Source of the DNA: Motacilla alba alba
Taxonomy: Eukaryota > Chordata > Aves > Passeriformes > Motacillidae
Direction: 5' to 3'
Length of the DNA: 64,000 nt
NCBI RefSeq assembly: GCF_015832195.1
Contig: NC_052018.1
Location: forward strand, 63,363,666-63,427,665
Shown in pieces: positions 1-11,927 of this stretch. Under the pieces are notes generated by a model, which ran no database searches, was not told where the DNA came from, and saw only the letters and a program-made list of their open reading frames with translations. Each line of letters begins with the position of its first letter. Position 1 is the stretch's first letter. Made by a program: the position numbers and the translations under genes.

Positions 1-3000
1 AAGAGTGTTAATCACCTAGCCCTTTTTATAGTGTGTGAAGTGGTTTGAAATCTTTGGGGAACGTTAATACTTTGTGGAGAGAGTTCCAGGATAGAAGACT
101 GCAATTTGCAGCACTGCTAAGACATATAAATCACTTCAGCTGTGGTGGAATGTGATGATTTGAAGCCATTGGGTTTGGAAATGGAAAAAATACATGATCT
201 TGAAAGATTCAAACCACTTTGAATATACTGAGCCCAATCTTAAAACTCTGATTGAGATATTTTCAATAAACATCAAAATACAAGCTGCAAAATCAAATAT
301 TTTCTTCTGGAAAACTTCCAATAAAACTTACCCTTTCTAGATCAGCATATGTTTAGAAATACTGGGTTTAATCATACAGCAGTTTGCATTTGATGTAATC
401 ACCTGCTGTTGTGCAAACTGAGCTCAAACACCTTTTCTGATCTAGTAATATTGTACATCATTTTGCCATCTGTGTGAAATGCAAAGCCACAATGGGGGAG
501 TGCTTTGTTCTGCAAGGGAAAAGAAGCTGGAGAGACAACATTCTTGCTTGCACAAGACTGCCCTGCTGTAATAAGTAGAAAAAAATATGGAAAGATGAAG
601 CACACTTACAAAATTGTGTAAGTTACATGGAATGGAAGAGGAAAAAAAGTGGGAGCACAGCAGCTTCATTCCTATAAGCAACATCAGCCAGAGTGTAGGA
701 AAACTATAATCTTCACCATCTCATCCTCTGACCTTGCTCATAGGCAGTCTCGAGGACTGGAGGGAAAACACACCTTTCATCCAGTTTACATATTATTTAT
801 AAAAGTCTTGCATTCTCTGAGATCTTGTACTGTGCTAATATGAAATGCTAAGAAAGGAAATCTCTAAAAAAGGATTGAGAACAAACAGCTGTCAATTGGT
901 GATGCTCAGTAAGATGTCATTAGTGACACGGGATCAGACAGGGTGTGTTTGAAGATTACACTTGCTTCTAAAAGCCATTGTGTATCCACAGAAAAAAAAG
1001 GAATAAAACACATTTATAAGTTTACCAAATTATAAGCACACCAAAATCATTCTTCTGAAGAAGTTTCCCTGCCTTTTGCCATGACTTAATTTAACAATAA
1101 GAATGACATGAGAGAGCAAACTGAACTTGTAAGTGCAGGTTGTGAGGAGTTACATATTTAGCTTGATTAGTTTTTGCTATTGCAAAAGATATCTGGCCTT
1201 TTCTGGAGGAGCTCAGTTGCCAACTCTGCCTTGTGGCAGGCCTTTGCAAGTCTGGAGCAGGGAGTGGTGATATGGGCACTGCCTTGCCTCCCATGGAGCT
1301 CCATTCAAGCCTGGATTACAAGCATTTTCCAGGTTGCTACAGTCCTTTGGCCATCTGCATTTGCCCCATCAAAATCCTCCCAAAATAATGGAGCACAAGC
1401 CTTTGTGGAGGGGTGGAACAGAGTGGGCTACCAATAACTCATAACACAGATCCAGAGTGAGACCCTGCTTTCCTTCTTCCTCCTGAAGGATTTATATGTA
1501 GAAATGCTTATCAACATGGAGATAATGCTTATCCGTGAGCACATAGATTCATCATACAGCACATACATGATATGCTTTAATGAGGTTAAACACTCTAGAA
1601 TTATAAAAAGCATCTTCCATAAAGCCTTAATTTGGATCCTAGTGTATGTACAATGGAAGATAACCCATTATTCTTTTTTTTTTCCTACAAGTATCTTGTC
1701 ATACAGGGAGAACAATGATAAGAAAAAGAAGCAAGTTTGGGAATTAACGAGGCTCCTTGCTTCACTTGTTCCACCATGTAAGAAATTAAATTTTTGTGGA
1801 AAATAAAGGCAGGAAACTAAAGGAGAGAGCATGTCTTTTGGAATAAAGCAAGTGAATATTACAAAATTAAACCCTGCTACTGCTGCACACTTCCTCCCTG
1901 ACTGTAACCACAGCTCCCTCAGTCTGGTCCATGGGTGGTGAATTTACCATTTAGACATGACAGGGTGGAGAAGAAGTGTCTGGGTCTGTATAAAATAGGC
2001 TAACATTACCTGGCAGCTCTGGAAATCAGAAAAGCCCAAAATTTTGTGAGAGGAAGGCCCAGAAACACCACATGAGACCAAGCAAAATTAGGTACGTTTT
2101 AACATCCTATGTGATACAATGTAGTTCTTACATTATAGGAAATGTCTATTTGGCAAAATTCCCATTGGGACAATTTTTAAAGTCCACTCCAACACATGAA
2201 ACACTCGTAAGTTCTCATGAAGACCAGTTACTCTACTTGAAAACAACATCAGAATGTACTTCCCCAATTTTTCTTCCCATTTTCACTGGTACATTAAATG
2301 ACTTCATTTCAGAAGTGAGACAAATAGGAGTATTAGAAGGAATCAACTAAAATTCATCTGTGTAGTGATCCTGGCCAGAAGGATGCTGTGCATCAAGGAA
2401 TCAATCACCCTCCACAGCAAACCTGAGCAGTTCCAGGCCTGTGCTGTGCCACGTTGCACATCCAGCAGGGCCCTCAGCCTCAGCTGTGCTGCACCGATTG
2501 ACCCCTTGACCATGGGACAAACTTGGCCACCTCATTATTCAAAGAGGAGCCTGTGGGCAGCTTGCACTTGGTACCAGCAATTACACCATCCCGTTTGGCC
2601 TTGGCCTCATCTGAAAGTGCTGTGAGAAGCTCTCGTGAAAACATACTTCAGGAAAAGAGTTGGGTTTTCTATAAGGAAATTATTTACTAGCTCAAAGGAC
2701 CATAAAGGAAGAACCATTCCTTAGAAGGTTCTGCCCTGAGAAAATACATATGGGGTCTGTCTGATTCTGTGAGGACTTAAGAATTACTTACTGTGTTTCT
2801 CTCTTTATCCTCTTATTCAAATGGCTATTTTATTAATCTACTTGTTTTCAGCCATTCTTTCTGAAATCCAGAAAGAGCCCTGCACTGTATTTCTCTTCAT
2901 CTCTCTCTCTCTCACCTTATCACCAGCCCAGTGCAAAACGATGTCTTACATGGATTTTTAAAAAGCTTTTTGCTGTAATAGCGGAAAAAATGTCTGACAA

Positions 3001-6000
3001 AAAAATATTTGTAAATCAGCTAAATGAAAGTCTAGATGATACTGTCCTTTGCACCATTACATCAGTAAAACAGATGTTCCAGTCAGGAGTGGCTTTGTGG
3101 TGCATAATTGGACAAATTCAAAGGAATAATACTTACTCTGGAGATTTTCCACCAAAAAGCCCTGGTGCTACCAGAAAAGCCATAGGGATAGGATCTGTGA
3201 TCAGATGCCTTAATGAGAACATCTTCTGGGACTTATGGGCTAAGAATTCAAAAGGTTTTGTCTACCCCTTATGCAAAGATGGAGATATTTTGTAACATAA
3301 CAGGTACAGTTATGTTGCTGGGGCATACCCTAGAGATACAAACTAAAACAGAAGATAATAGGTACCTGCTGGTGTTATAAAGGCACAAATTCACACCTTA
3401 CCTTCCCCAGCAAGGGCAGAGATAGTCACCCCATTGGATAGTCACCCCAAAAGGCACATCTCAGGTTGGGAGGTGGAAGTACCATGCTCACCCCTCAGAC
3501 TGTGGACCTCCAGATAAGAAGGAGCTATATAGCTGTATCCATGGTAGAGACAACAGTGTCTCCAGAGCAGAGCCTCTTCTCATAACCATGGGCAAGCCTG
3601 GGCAGAGCATCCGGTAGAACCTCAGATTTTCTCAGAAGTTTCATCCCGGGCTTCTGCCCCAGGCTTGCTGCCTTCCAGCAGCCAGATGACCAGATCACCC
3701 AGCAGCCTTCACAGCTGTACCACCCCAGTGAACCTTTAAACCTGAAACACAACTCATGGCAGGTAGGTTTTTTTAAATGGTGATGGTAATGGGTTAAGCT
3801 GGTAATACAAACCATCTTCATGAGACAGATATGCCTAGAGTATGATTTTATGTCCAAGCTGTGGCCTTGGTACCATCTGGTTTAGTGGTGTGGTAACCCT
3901 AACTACTGTGGTTGTGAAGGCACAGGATCATGATGTAACACATGGGTGGCTCACACACTACCTGTGCTGAGGATGGGAACGTGCTTAGATAGGGAGTGCA
4001 GTAATAAAACTCATGATTTTCACGCTGATTGCTTCTTTGCTTCTATGTCCACAGCCTAATACATGGTTTGATCTCATGTGAACTGCCCCACTGGCTCCTA
4101 GATGCTTGCAAAAATGAAGATTCTATAAGGTACACAAGCATTCTTAGAAATTTGATGCAAAGAGAATGTATTTCTTTTGTGGCCTCACCTTAGCCATACA
4201 ATACCCTCAAGATTTTAGATTAATGAAAACATTACTCTTGTACTGCAGACAGCAGCTTGGAAATATGACCAGAAAAGTAAGGAAGGCAAAGAAAAAGCAT
4301 CTCAAGCACTCTTTAAAAAAGAACTTTCCAAAATCTAATTTTTGCATCAGCCTCTTGATATTCTTGCAGCCTGACTCATAAAATACTGAGTGTGTGTGGG
4401 AGAGGCAGAGGGGGAGAGAAGGGATGGCACTGCCATTTAAAAAAATAATTATAAATGGATAAAATGCCAACTGTCTGCATTTTACCCTAAAGACATCATT
4501 AACTGGCCAAGGTTATTGCCATAGTCTGTAACTAACAATGCAAAGATGATTAGTTTTGTTTCTTAAATTTAAAGGAGATTGTCATAAGACTTGACAGCAG
4601 CACATTCAACTTGCAAGGAACAGCTCAAGTCAGGAGTTTTCTAGACAGTTTTAGTGATGTTTCTTTTTTTGTTCAAAACGTAGCAATTTAAAATATGTGC
4701 TTGCATGATCACGAGTAGTCTGGATTGCCATAAAGCAAAAATTCGCAGTATCATTTAGTTTGCTGTGTTTATACCATTTACTCCCTCTTGCTTCTGCTGA
4801 CATGAGCTGGTTTTGTTTTCTTTTCTGCAGAAGGGTTTCACCCCTGGCTGTCACCCACCACAACATCCTGCCAGCACTCGGGCTGCAGACCACAGAGAGG
4901 AAGGTTTGACTTTTACACCCAAATGCAAACTCTGCTGGTTTTGGCTGCTTTCAAAATGTAGGGGAAGCACGTTGTGTACAGGCCTAAACTTAGTAAAAGC
5001 AGTGGGACTGTGGTATTGCCATGTTTTAACCCTTCATTCTCTGGTCCACGTATTCTTATACTTTGAGACAAGATGTGTTCAGTAATGTCAACAAAGCTGT
5101 CAAGACCCATACCAGGGTGCACATCTGTGAATGGGGTCCCAAGCATGACTGGGAGCTCTTTTTCTCACTATGCAAGGTGTCTAGGAGAGAACCAAGCAAT
5201 GTGTGCCACAAGCTTATGGGTGCCTTCCAATTTGAACATTCTGTAATTTTATAAACTGCCAAAAGTGTTCATAGAGAAGAAAACCATTCTGAGAAGTCCC
5301 ACTACAGCAGCTCCCTGCTATGGGGCCAGCTGGCTGGATGTGCTGGAGTGGAACACAATGTAAATGTGAGCACACAGAGGGGCCTTGTTTTCCAGACACA
5401 AAGACACAGGTTAGGGAATCCACTCTTGGCACTGAGCAAACTGTTCAACCTCAGTGTTACTTGACACAGAAGCACAGACCAGCTTCCCAAGGAGCCTGAG
5501 GCACAGCTTTTCACATAGCAATTTCTCTTTGCCTGCTGACGTTTTTTGGCACACCACGTGCCATGCAGGGGCCTGGCAGCAGCCTGCACCCACCTGCTGC
5601 TGATGCTCCCACCCCTTCAGGCCAGAACCCGTATGTCAGGATAATGAAAAATGTCTGAGTGGGTGCTTAAGGAGAAAATTACAGATATTTTTGTATAAAG
5701 CTAAGGACTAGTCAGTTTCCCTGCTTCCCAGCACACATCCTTGGTTGACTTTAGGCATGTGTGTGTGTCTTGATTGCCTGTGGTCATGTGTCTGAGACAG
5801 GCACATTGGTGTTCAGTGGGCAATGTTCAGAGGCAATGCCTCTGTGTATAGGGAGGTTGGCATGATTTTAGGTTCCCAGCAAAGTTTTCCAGTGAAACCT
5901 TTGGTGGACTTGGAACTACCAGAGTACTTTGCAGACGTCACATACTTGAATTTAAATATTCCAATGCCACTGAAGTTACCTGCAACACAGTTATTTCCAT

Positions 6001-9000
6001 GTTTGTTTCTTGGCTTCTGTGTGAAGTGCTTCATGGTGCTGAAGTCCTGATGAATGGTGGTGAGTCTTTTCAACAACTGTTAACCTTCTTTTTTTCCCCT
6101 AAGAAAACTGAAAGCAGATTTCCAAGAAAATCATACTGTGCTCCAAAATAGGAATTTATAAAGGAAGCTTTTTAGAACATCAGCTGCAGAGGGACCAAGG
6201 CCTCCTGACTAGTAAAGACCTGGCAGTAATATGTCTTTTATTACCAATACTTTTCAGAATACCTAATTCTGGAAGATACAGACTATCAATTTTACTAACA
6301 CGATCTTCTGTGACATTTAGCAGACTTAGCAAAGATCAGAAAATGCAGATCACTATATTCCCATTCAAACATAATTGCCATTTTACTGCTTGTTTCCCCA
6401 CTGGGAAAAAATGGTCAGGTTTTGAGTACCTGTCGTACCAATAAGCATGCATAGTATGCATATACAATAACATGGCATTACCATTGTCCTCTCTGGAGAA
6501 GAGCTTTAAGCATGGCAAGGTGGCAGCAAAACCCTTAGTGTCACTCAGCTTTCAGTGGTTGTGCAGGAAGAAGCTCCAAAAAGGAACAAGGTCATGGACA
6601 TAATGCTGCTATATTTGTGAAAATGCTCTACTGGAAAATGCTCAGGTCTGACTCTAAGCATTTCTCTGAAAGGAGTTTTGATCTGGATCTGATCTGACAA
6701 GACTCAGGAGAGCATTTGTAGGTCGAACTACTCCCTCTCTAGGTTACCAGGCTGATATTTGAATCACTCAGGTGCTCTGGCAGAGATAAGCATAATCTGC
6801 AATGACATCTAGGCTACACCAGAAGATAATGCTGCTTCTGGAGTATTATTCAAAATGTGTGCCAGCAGACTGGTCTCGACTGCTTAAATACGCACTGCAG
6901 TGCATTTGTGGCTAAAGCTGTACTCAGAGTGGCAGAACTAAACTGAACTGCCACCCTCAGGAAAACTTTATTAGAATAATTTCACATTAGGCAGTTTATG
7001 TAACTAGCTGTTAAAAACACTGCTTTCCAGAAACACTGTCAAGCACTTATCCTCAAATAACCCATTTGACTTATTTTTAAACCAGAGGTACCTGGAAATA
7101 CTGACCATACAGAATCCTGGAAATCATTGCACTGAAGCAACTCTTCAACTTGCTCTTGACTTTCTTTGAGAGTGCCATTTCAGATCAAAATGCTGAAGAT
7201 ATCTTGCATTGAAAATCAAATCACTAGGAGATCTAAACTGGTATGGGTTTTGCTGCTGAGAGAAACGGCAGATCACATGAATTTCGCAAGATTATTAACT
7301 TTGCCAGTTGAAAGCATGATTCCTATCATGTTATCAGACAAAGGATTTTCAAGTAATGCTGAACATTACTTTTGCTGGAGACTGTGGAACAAACTTTTAG
7401 GACTGTTTTACATACTAGGTGGAGATGATGCAAAGATGTCATTTAGGGTTAGTGTTTTGGTATGAAGCCATAAAGCCATAAAGAGAGGCACATAAAATAT
7501 AGTGTTGCATATATTTCAATCCTTACTTTGCTCATGCTCCTAGCAAAAATTAAAAAAAAACAAACAAAAAAACCCAAACAAAAACCCCTCTATGCTCACA
7601 AGAGAAATAGCTGCAAAGTTTAAAATGTCACCACCTCCCACAAGAGGTTATACAGGCCTGCACCTCAGCACCTTCACAGCTTAGTTAAAACTCCTTTGAA
7701 AAGCACATTTATCTCCACTCACTGGATTTTGTATGGAAACAGCTGAGATGCGCGAGTGTGAGTACACGCACTCCACTCCATCATCTACTCTAACAGTCCC
7801 AGCTGAAGACATGCACAGGTGACATCCTAAATTGTATCAGTTAGCTTTGCCTGGAGCTCACCCAACCTCTCTTCAAGTTTCCACCATGCTCTCAGATCTT
7901 ATGGAGACTGAGTTGGCCAAGCTACACTTCCACTAATTTCCCAGCATTATCGCAGGCAGGTGACAGCTGGCGATAGCTCTTACACTGCTGTCAAAAATCT
8001 CTGATTCTTTCTACTTCCCCACAGTCAGAATTACTTTCTGTTTTGGAATGACTGGTGCTCCTGGCTGCCCTGCAAACTTCCTTCAGAGCCATAGCTGGCA
8101 CAATCACAAATCCATTGCAGAGGAGTGCTGCTTGCTGTTTATAGAAATAGGTAATTCCTCCCCCCAGCTTTCTATTATTGTATCAAGTGCTCCAGGAACT
8201 ATGTCTCATATCCAGGCCATTTGCTGTGGAAATTATTTCCTTAACAGATGTGTTGTCCCATGCATGGGAAGAAATGTTAGTATTTGATTTTCTCTGGGGA
8301 AAAAATAAATTAGAAAGTTAACAGTGCTTGTATATAACCTGAAGTGAAAACCCTACACAATTCTCAGGCCAGTAGATACTGGATTAAACTTTGCTCTGGA
8401 TGCAAATTCTTAGATACACATCCTTGTTCCTATTGTTCCTCTCTTGCTTTCAGAATCAGAGAGAAAATGAAACTCAACTGCCCCAGGCAGTACACAAGCC
8501 ACATTCTCCTCTGATTTATTTTACAGATTTATTTTAATTCCCAGTTTCTCTGTCTCTTTCTACATGGTGTTCCCAGAAGCCCTGAGCACTTTTATTAGTA
8601 TTGTTAAGATAAATCTAAAGTAAGAGACATAAAGGTCTCTTCATGGTCCTGTCTTGGCTCCAACTCAGCACTGTGCCTTACATTTACTGGTTTGGTTTTT
8701 ACTGAATTTTCAAGGCTGAGCCCTTCAGTGCTTAAAGAGCTGTCATGAGATTGCACAGAGAGCTACTTCCTGCCTGGGATAGGTTGATACCCTCTGTACC
8801 AAAACTGGCATCTCAGACAATCATAAAGCACTTGGTATCCGTCAGCATAGTCAGGCTATTCTGTGAACCAGACAATCCAGACTCTTGCAGCAAAATAGAA
8901 GCAGAAGCAGCAGCAGAAAATCCAGCTGTAGTTATCTGGCAACTCACAGCTGTCTCACCCCTCTGCCAGAAGGCGTGGGTCTCTGTCCCCCTTCCTTCTA

Positions 9001-9990
9001 CCTGAGGAGTACAGGGGTGCAGGCCCTTGCCAGCTCAGGTCTGGAAGCAGAAGAGCTGCACCAGAGTGGCAGAACCCTGGAGCCAGTAAGCTGTGCTGAG
9101 CTCCTGCTCTGCTCCTCCACTCCAGCTGGCTTGGACCCAGACAGCTCAAGTTTCTCTGCATATCACTTCCTTGCTCTCCAGATTCTGGGGCCAGCACAAG
9201 CAGAGGAAGCCCAGATCTATTTGCACACAGGATCTAAGTTGTTTTCCTGTTGCACAAAGCAGAGCAAAACAAGACGAAAGGGGTAGCAGCTGGAACTGCA
9301 CAGCTTTGTAGAGATTCCATAACAATGCATGCTTTTGCTGGATCTGTAAATGAGGAGACACTTTTCAAACATTTTGCACTTGTAAAAGGCTGCTAAGGGA
9401 AATTCACCTGTCCTGCAACTTTAAGAGCTGCAGCTGTGGAGTGTGTGAGCTAAGCTGTGGAGTGTGTGAGCTAAGCTGTGGAGCTTACCCACGGCTGCTT
9501 TCCTCATGCAGCAACTCTTTCTCCCTACTGAGGGGTGCACTTCTACCTGATAAAAAGAATTGGCAGTAAGCTAGAAAACAATCAAAAGGGCTTTTTTCTT
9601 CCCCTCCTCTGCCACCTTCTGTCTGGAGAGATTTAGAGAAAGTAGGACTTCTATGAGGAAAAGAACCACAGCCTGAAGCTGCTGTACTAACTCCCATTTA
9701 ACTCTGCATGAATGCATTCAGAGAGCTCCTCACCCACTTCCTTCACAAGTCTGGAGGACAAGAAAACAAAAGCATATGACCCTGCCACAGATGAATGAGG
9801 TACATTTAACATTGATGGCTTTTTGTGCACAATCTGGTCAATCCAAAGGGCGGTCATTCTTCTACTGAATCACGCTGCAAAATTATTTCTATCTCACTGT
9901 CGTGCTTTGATTTCTGAACAGTTGCCTAAATATGCTCCTTGCAGGAATTCAGTTTGCTTTCATTTCAGATTGCAAATAAAAAGAGAAACC
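1..9990. other. Intergenic DNA left of ABRACL
   Basis: I see no supported gene in this stretch. Open frames are short, start at arbitrary ATGs and show no recognisable family, splice pattern or CpG-island promoter. From human synteny HECA would be the next gene, on the minus strand, but none of its coding sequence or a CpG island is visible, so it should lie left of position 1. Minor content is a GC-richer patch at about 2375-2640, an A-rich low-complexity run at about 7548-7590, and the short tandem repeat listed separately. Confidence 0.6.
9433..9483. repeat. 21-bp tandem repeat, about 2.4 copies
   Basis: A 21-bp unit beginning GCTGTGGAGTGTGTGAG occurs at 9433-9453 and again without change at 9454-9474. 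A partial third copy follows to 9483. The copies being identical suggests a recent local duplication. It lies about 0.5 kb beyond the ABRACL poly(A) signal and has no evident function. Confidence 0.9.
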
Positions 9991-10026
9991 AAAGCAGTAA
10001 GAATAACACAAATTTAAGTATGTGCT

Positions 10027-10032
10027 TTTATT
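10027..10032 (-). terminator. ABRACL: ABRACL poly(A) signal AATAAA
   Basis: The plus strand reads TTTATT, which is AATAAA on the minus strand. It lies about 365 nt beyond the ABRACL stop codon, and I see no other canonical hexamer between the two. Cleavage would be expected at about 10,000-10,015, giving a 3' UTR of roughly 390 nt. Confidence 0.75.
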
Positions 10033-10396
10033 TTATACTTTCATGGCACATTTTCATTTGTAAACATTAAATTACCAGTCCTCTTCTTCATATGTTGAAA
10101 ATACATTTTCAACAGACATTTGAGAGAATTACCTGAGATAAAAAAAAAAAAAAGAAAAGAGAGAAAAAGATCTGGCATCTTTTACATTACTCACATACAG
10201 TACCATTTTAGGAAGACTTACAAAAGGGAATGTTTTCCAAAATAGGACAGTTTTCTTTTGACTATAAAGGTATAGAAAATACGTCAAAACACCTTGGAAT
10301 GATCAGCCTTATTAAGAGTATGTGGCAAATCAAACAATTGTTTGATTGATCAAACTGTTTCAAGAAATTCCATTAACCCATAGCTGAAACACTGCA

Positions 10397-10581
10397 TCAG
10401 TCCTGCAGCAGCATGATATCCACGTTGTCATGAACACCTTGTAAAAGTAGCTCTCCTTGGTAAGTGACGATCTTGCGTCGTTTTGCCGCCTTAAGCGTTC
10501 CCACCAGGGCTTCAAAGAGGTTGGCACACTTCTCATCAGCAAACAGCACACCAAATTTCACACTCACTTGTCCATCAGCAT
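10397..10581 (-). CDS. ABRACL: ABRACL exon 3 (terminal coding exon)
   Basis: The acceptor is TTTAG on the minus strand (AG at 10583-10582). The exon completes the split Asn codon, then reads ADGQVSVKFGVLF and continues to TGA at 10399-10397. It carries most of the Costars domain, including the basic KAAKRRK segment. The 3' UTR continues to about 10,010. Confidence 0.95.
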
Positions 10582-11921
10582 CTAAATAAAGACATAATAT
10601 AAATTTCCTTCAAGTTAGGAGATTCTTGGGAAGATAAGGCGGCACAGAGAACACTGAAAGCAAACCCCACTGTGTTTCCCAGTTTATTTGGGATCTTATT
10701 ATGAATGCTGATGACAAACATCAGGCAGAACTCCTGCCTAATCTAACTTTGCCTTTCCTTCCAGAGACTTGTATCAAGGGCCATATAAGTGCTCTGTTTA
10801 TTTTTATTGATGGCTTTCTGAAATCTATGACAAGCACAGGCTATTGAACCTCTTCACAGTGTTTGGAAGAAATTAATTTTAAATAATTAAAATCCTAGAA
10901 TAGCTCAAGTTGAGGGAGACCCATAAGGATCAAGTACAACACCCTGCTCCTCCAACCTAAATCTAAACCATACATTAAAATATTTTTTTCACAATTTTTT
11001 TCACTGGTTAATCTTTGAGGGTCACATTGAAAAGGCTGCAATGTGAATTTTTACACAAAGCAAAAATTATAAAATATATGTTAAAGTTATGTTATTCCTA
11101 AAAAGCAGATGCAGTCATACAAAATGCAAGATGTACATATGCATTTAGGTTTTGAAAAACAAGTGGAACTGAACAAATGGCAACAGAACTGATATACAGG
11201 AGCAGGTAGCACATCCACAAACTGCACAAATATTTGTGAAGAATTAGGAGCTTTAGCAATGAAAGACAATCTTAAGAGAAAATGGTACCTTCTTAGCAAA
11301 TGTAAGGAAGTTTGGAACTACACATATAACTCCTGTATTAGTTTTAGGCATATAGACCAATTTCTTCCAAATAACAAGATCACGAACAGAATGGAAATGC
11401 ATGAATTCTGAAGTAAAGAAGTTACCAAGGAAGGAGGTGGAAGGAGAAGGTGCAACTTTCTTCTGTGGTGACTGTAGTGAATATTGAAAGCCTAAAGAAA
11501 AGGTGACTCCTGCAGCTGATTTAGGATTCAGGGAGCAGGATTTCAAGCCTACATCCTCTCTGCTGCAGAGGCAGAGTTTAACTTTATAACAGAATGTTAT
11601 AACTTTATAGACATTTTTATTTTTATAAATGTTTAACTTTATAACAGAACTGTTTTAAAGGATGGAACACAGGCCGTACCTTACAGTCCAACATGAAGTG
11701 CATATGCAGGTTTTCAGGTTACCTGCTTATTTGAATTTGCCAAGCTCTCAGTTTGATGTAACATGACTACATGTGTATGACATGCATGCATGGTGACATG
11801 TATGTACATACACCCACCTACAATGTGACCACATCCATACAGAGATACTACAGTACTTACTCTTGGTTCCCAGCCGCCGAATCTCCTCAACTAAGAGGCT
11901 AATTTCATGTTCCACATTCAT
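10397..11921 (-). CDS. ABRACL: ABRACL, Costars family actin-dynamics protein (complete, 2 coding exons)
   Basis: The coding sequence joins 11921-11861 and 10581-10397 on the minus strand: 61 + 185 = 246 nt, or 81 residues plus TGA. This is exactly the length of human ABRACL. The protein starts MNVEHEISLLVEEIRRLG and ends in VDIMLLQD. The central block, FGVLF then EALVGTLKAAKRRKIVTY, is the Costars domain signature, a small winged-helix-like fold shared with the C-terminus of ABRA/STARS. Known role: a small cytoplasmic protein that promotes actin turnover and cell motility, with reported links to cofilin. The intron is 1,279 bp with GTAAGT donor and AG acceptor; the split codon is an Asn (A|AT). 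The start is the first ATG of exon 2, six nt after the acceptor. No truncation or frameshift is seen. The upstream neighbour, REPS1, is divergent, as in human. Confidence 0.97.
10891..10977 (-). mobile_element. CR1 LINE 3' fragment in ABRACL intron 2
   Basis: The plus strand begins AATCCTAGAATAGCTC and continues with GACCCATAAGGATCAAGT and CACCCTGCTCC, which is the reverse complement of a CR1 3' end. The fragment is diverged and lacks the terminal octamer array. It lies in the same orientation as ABRACL, in the 1,279-bp intron. Confidence 0.75.
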
Positions 11922-11927
11922 TGTGAT
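11861..11927 (-). CDS. ABRACL: ABRACL exon 2 (start codon exon)
   Basis: The minus strand shows a pyrimidine-rich tract ending in TTTTAG, then ATCACA and the ATG at 11921-11919. The exon encodes the first 20 residues plus one base. It ends at 11861 and is followed by a consensus GTAAGT donor (11860-11855). Only six 5' UTR bases lie in this exon, so an upstream non-coding exon is required; it is assigned to the CpG island near 14.3-14.45 kb. Confidence 0.95.
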
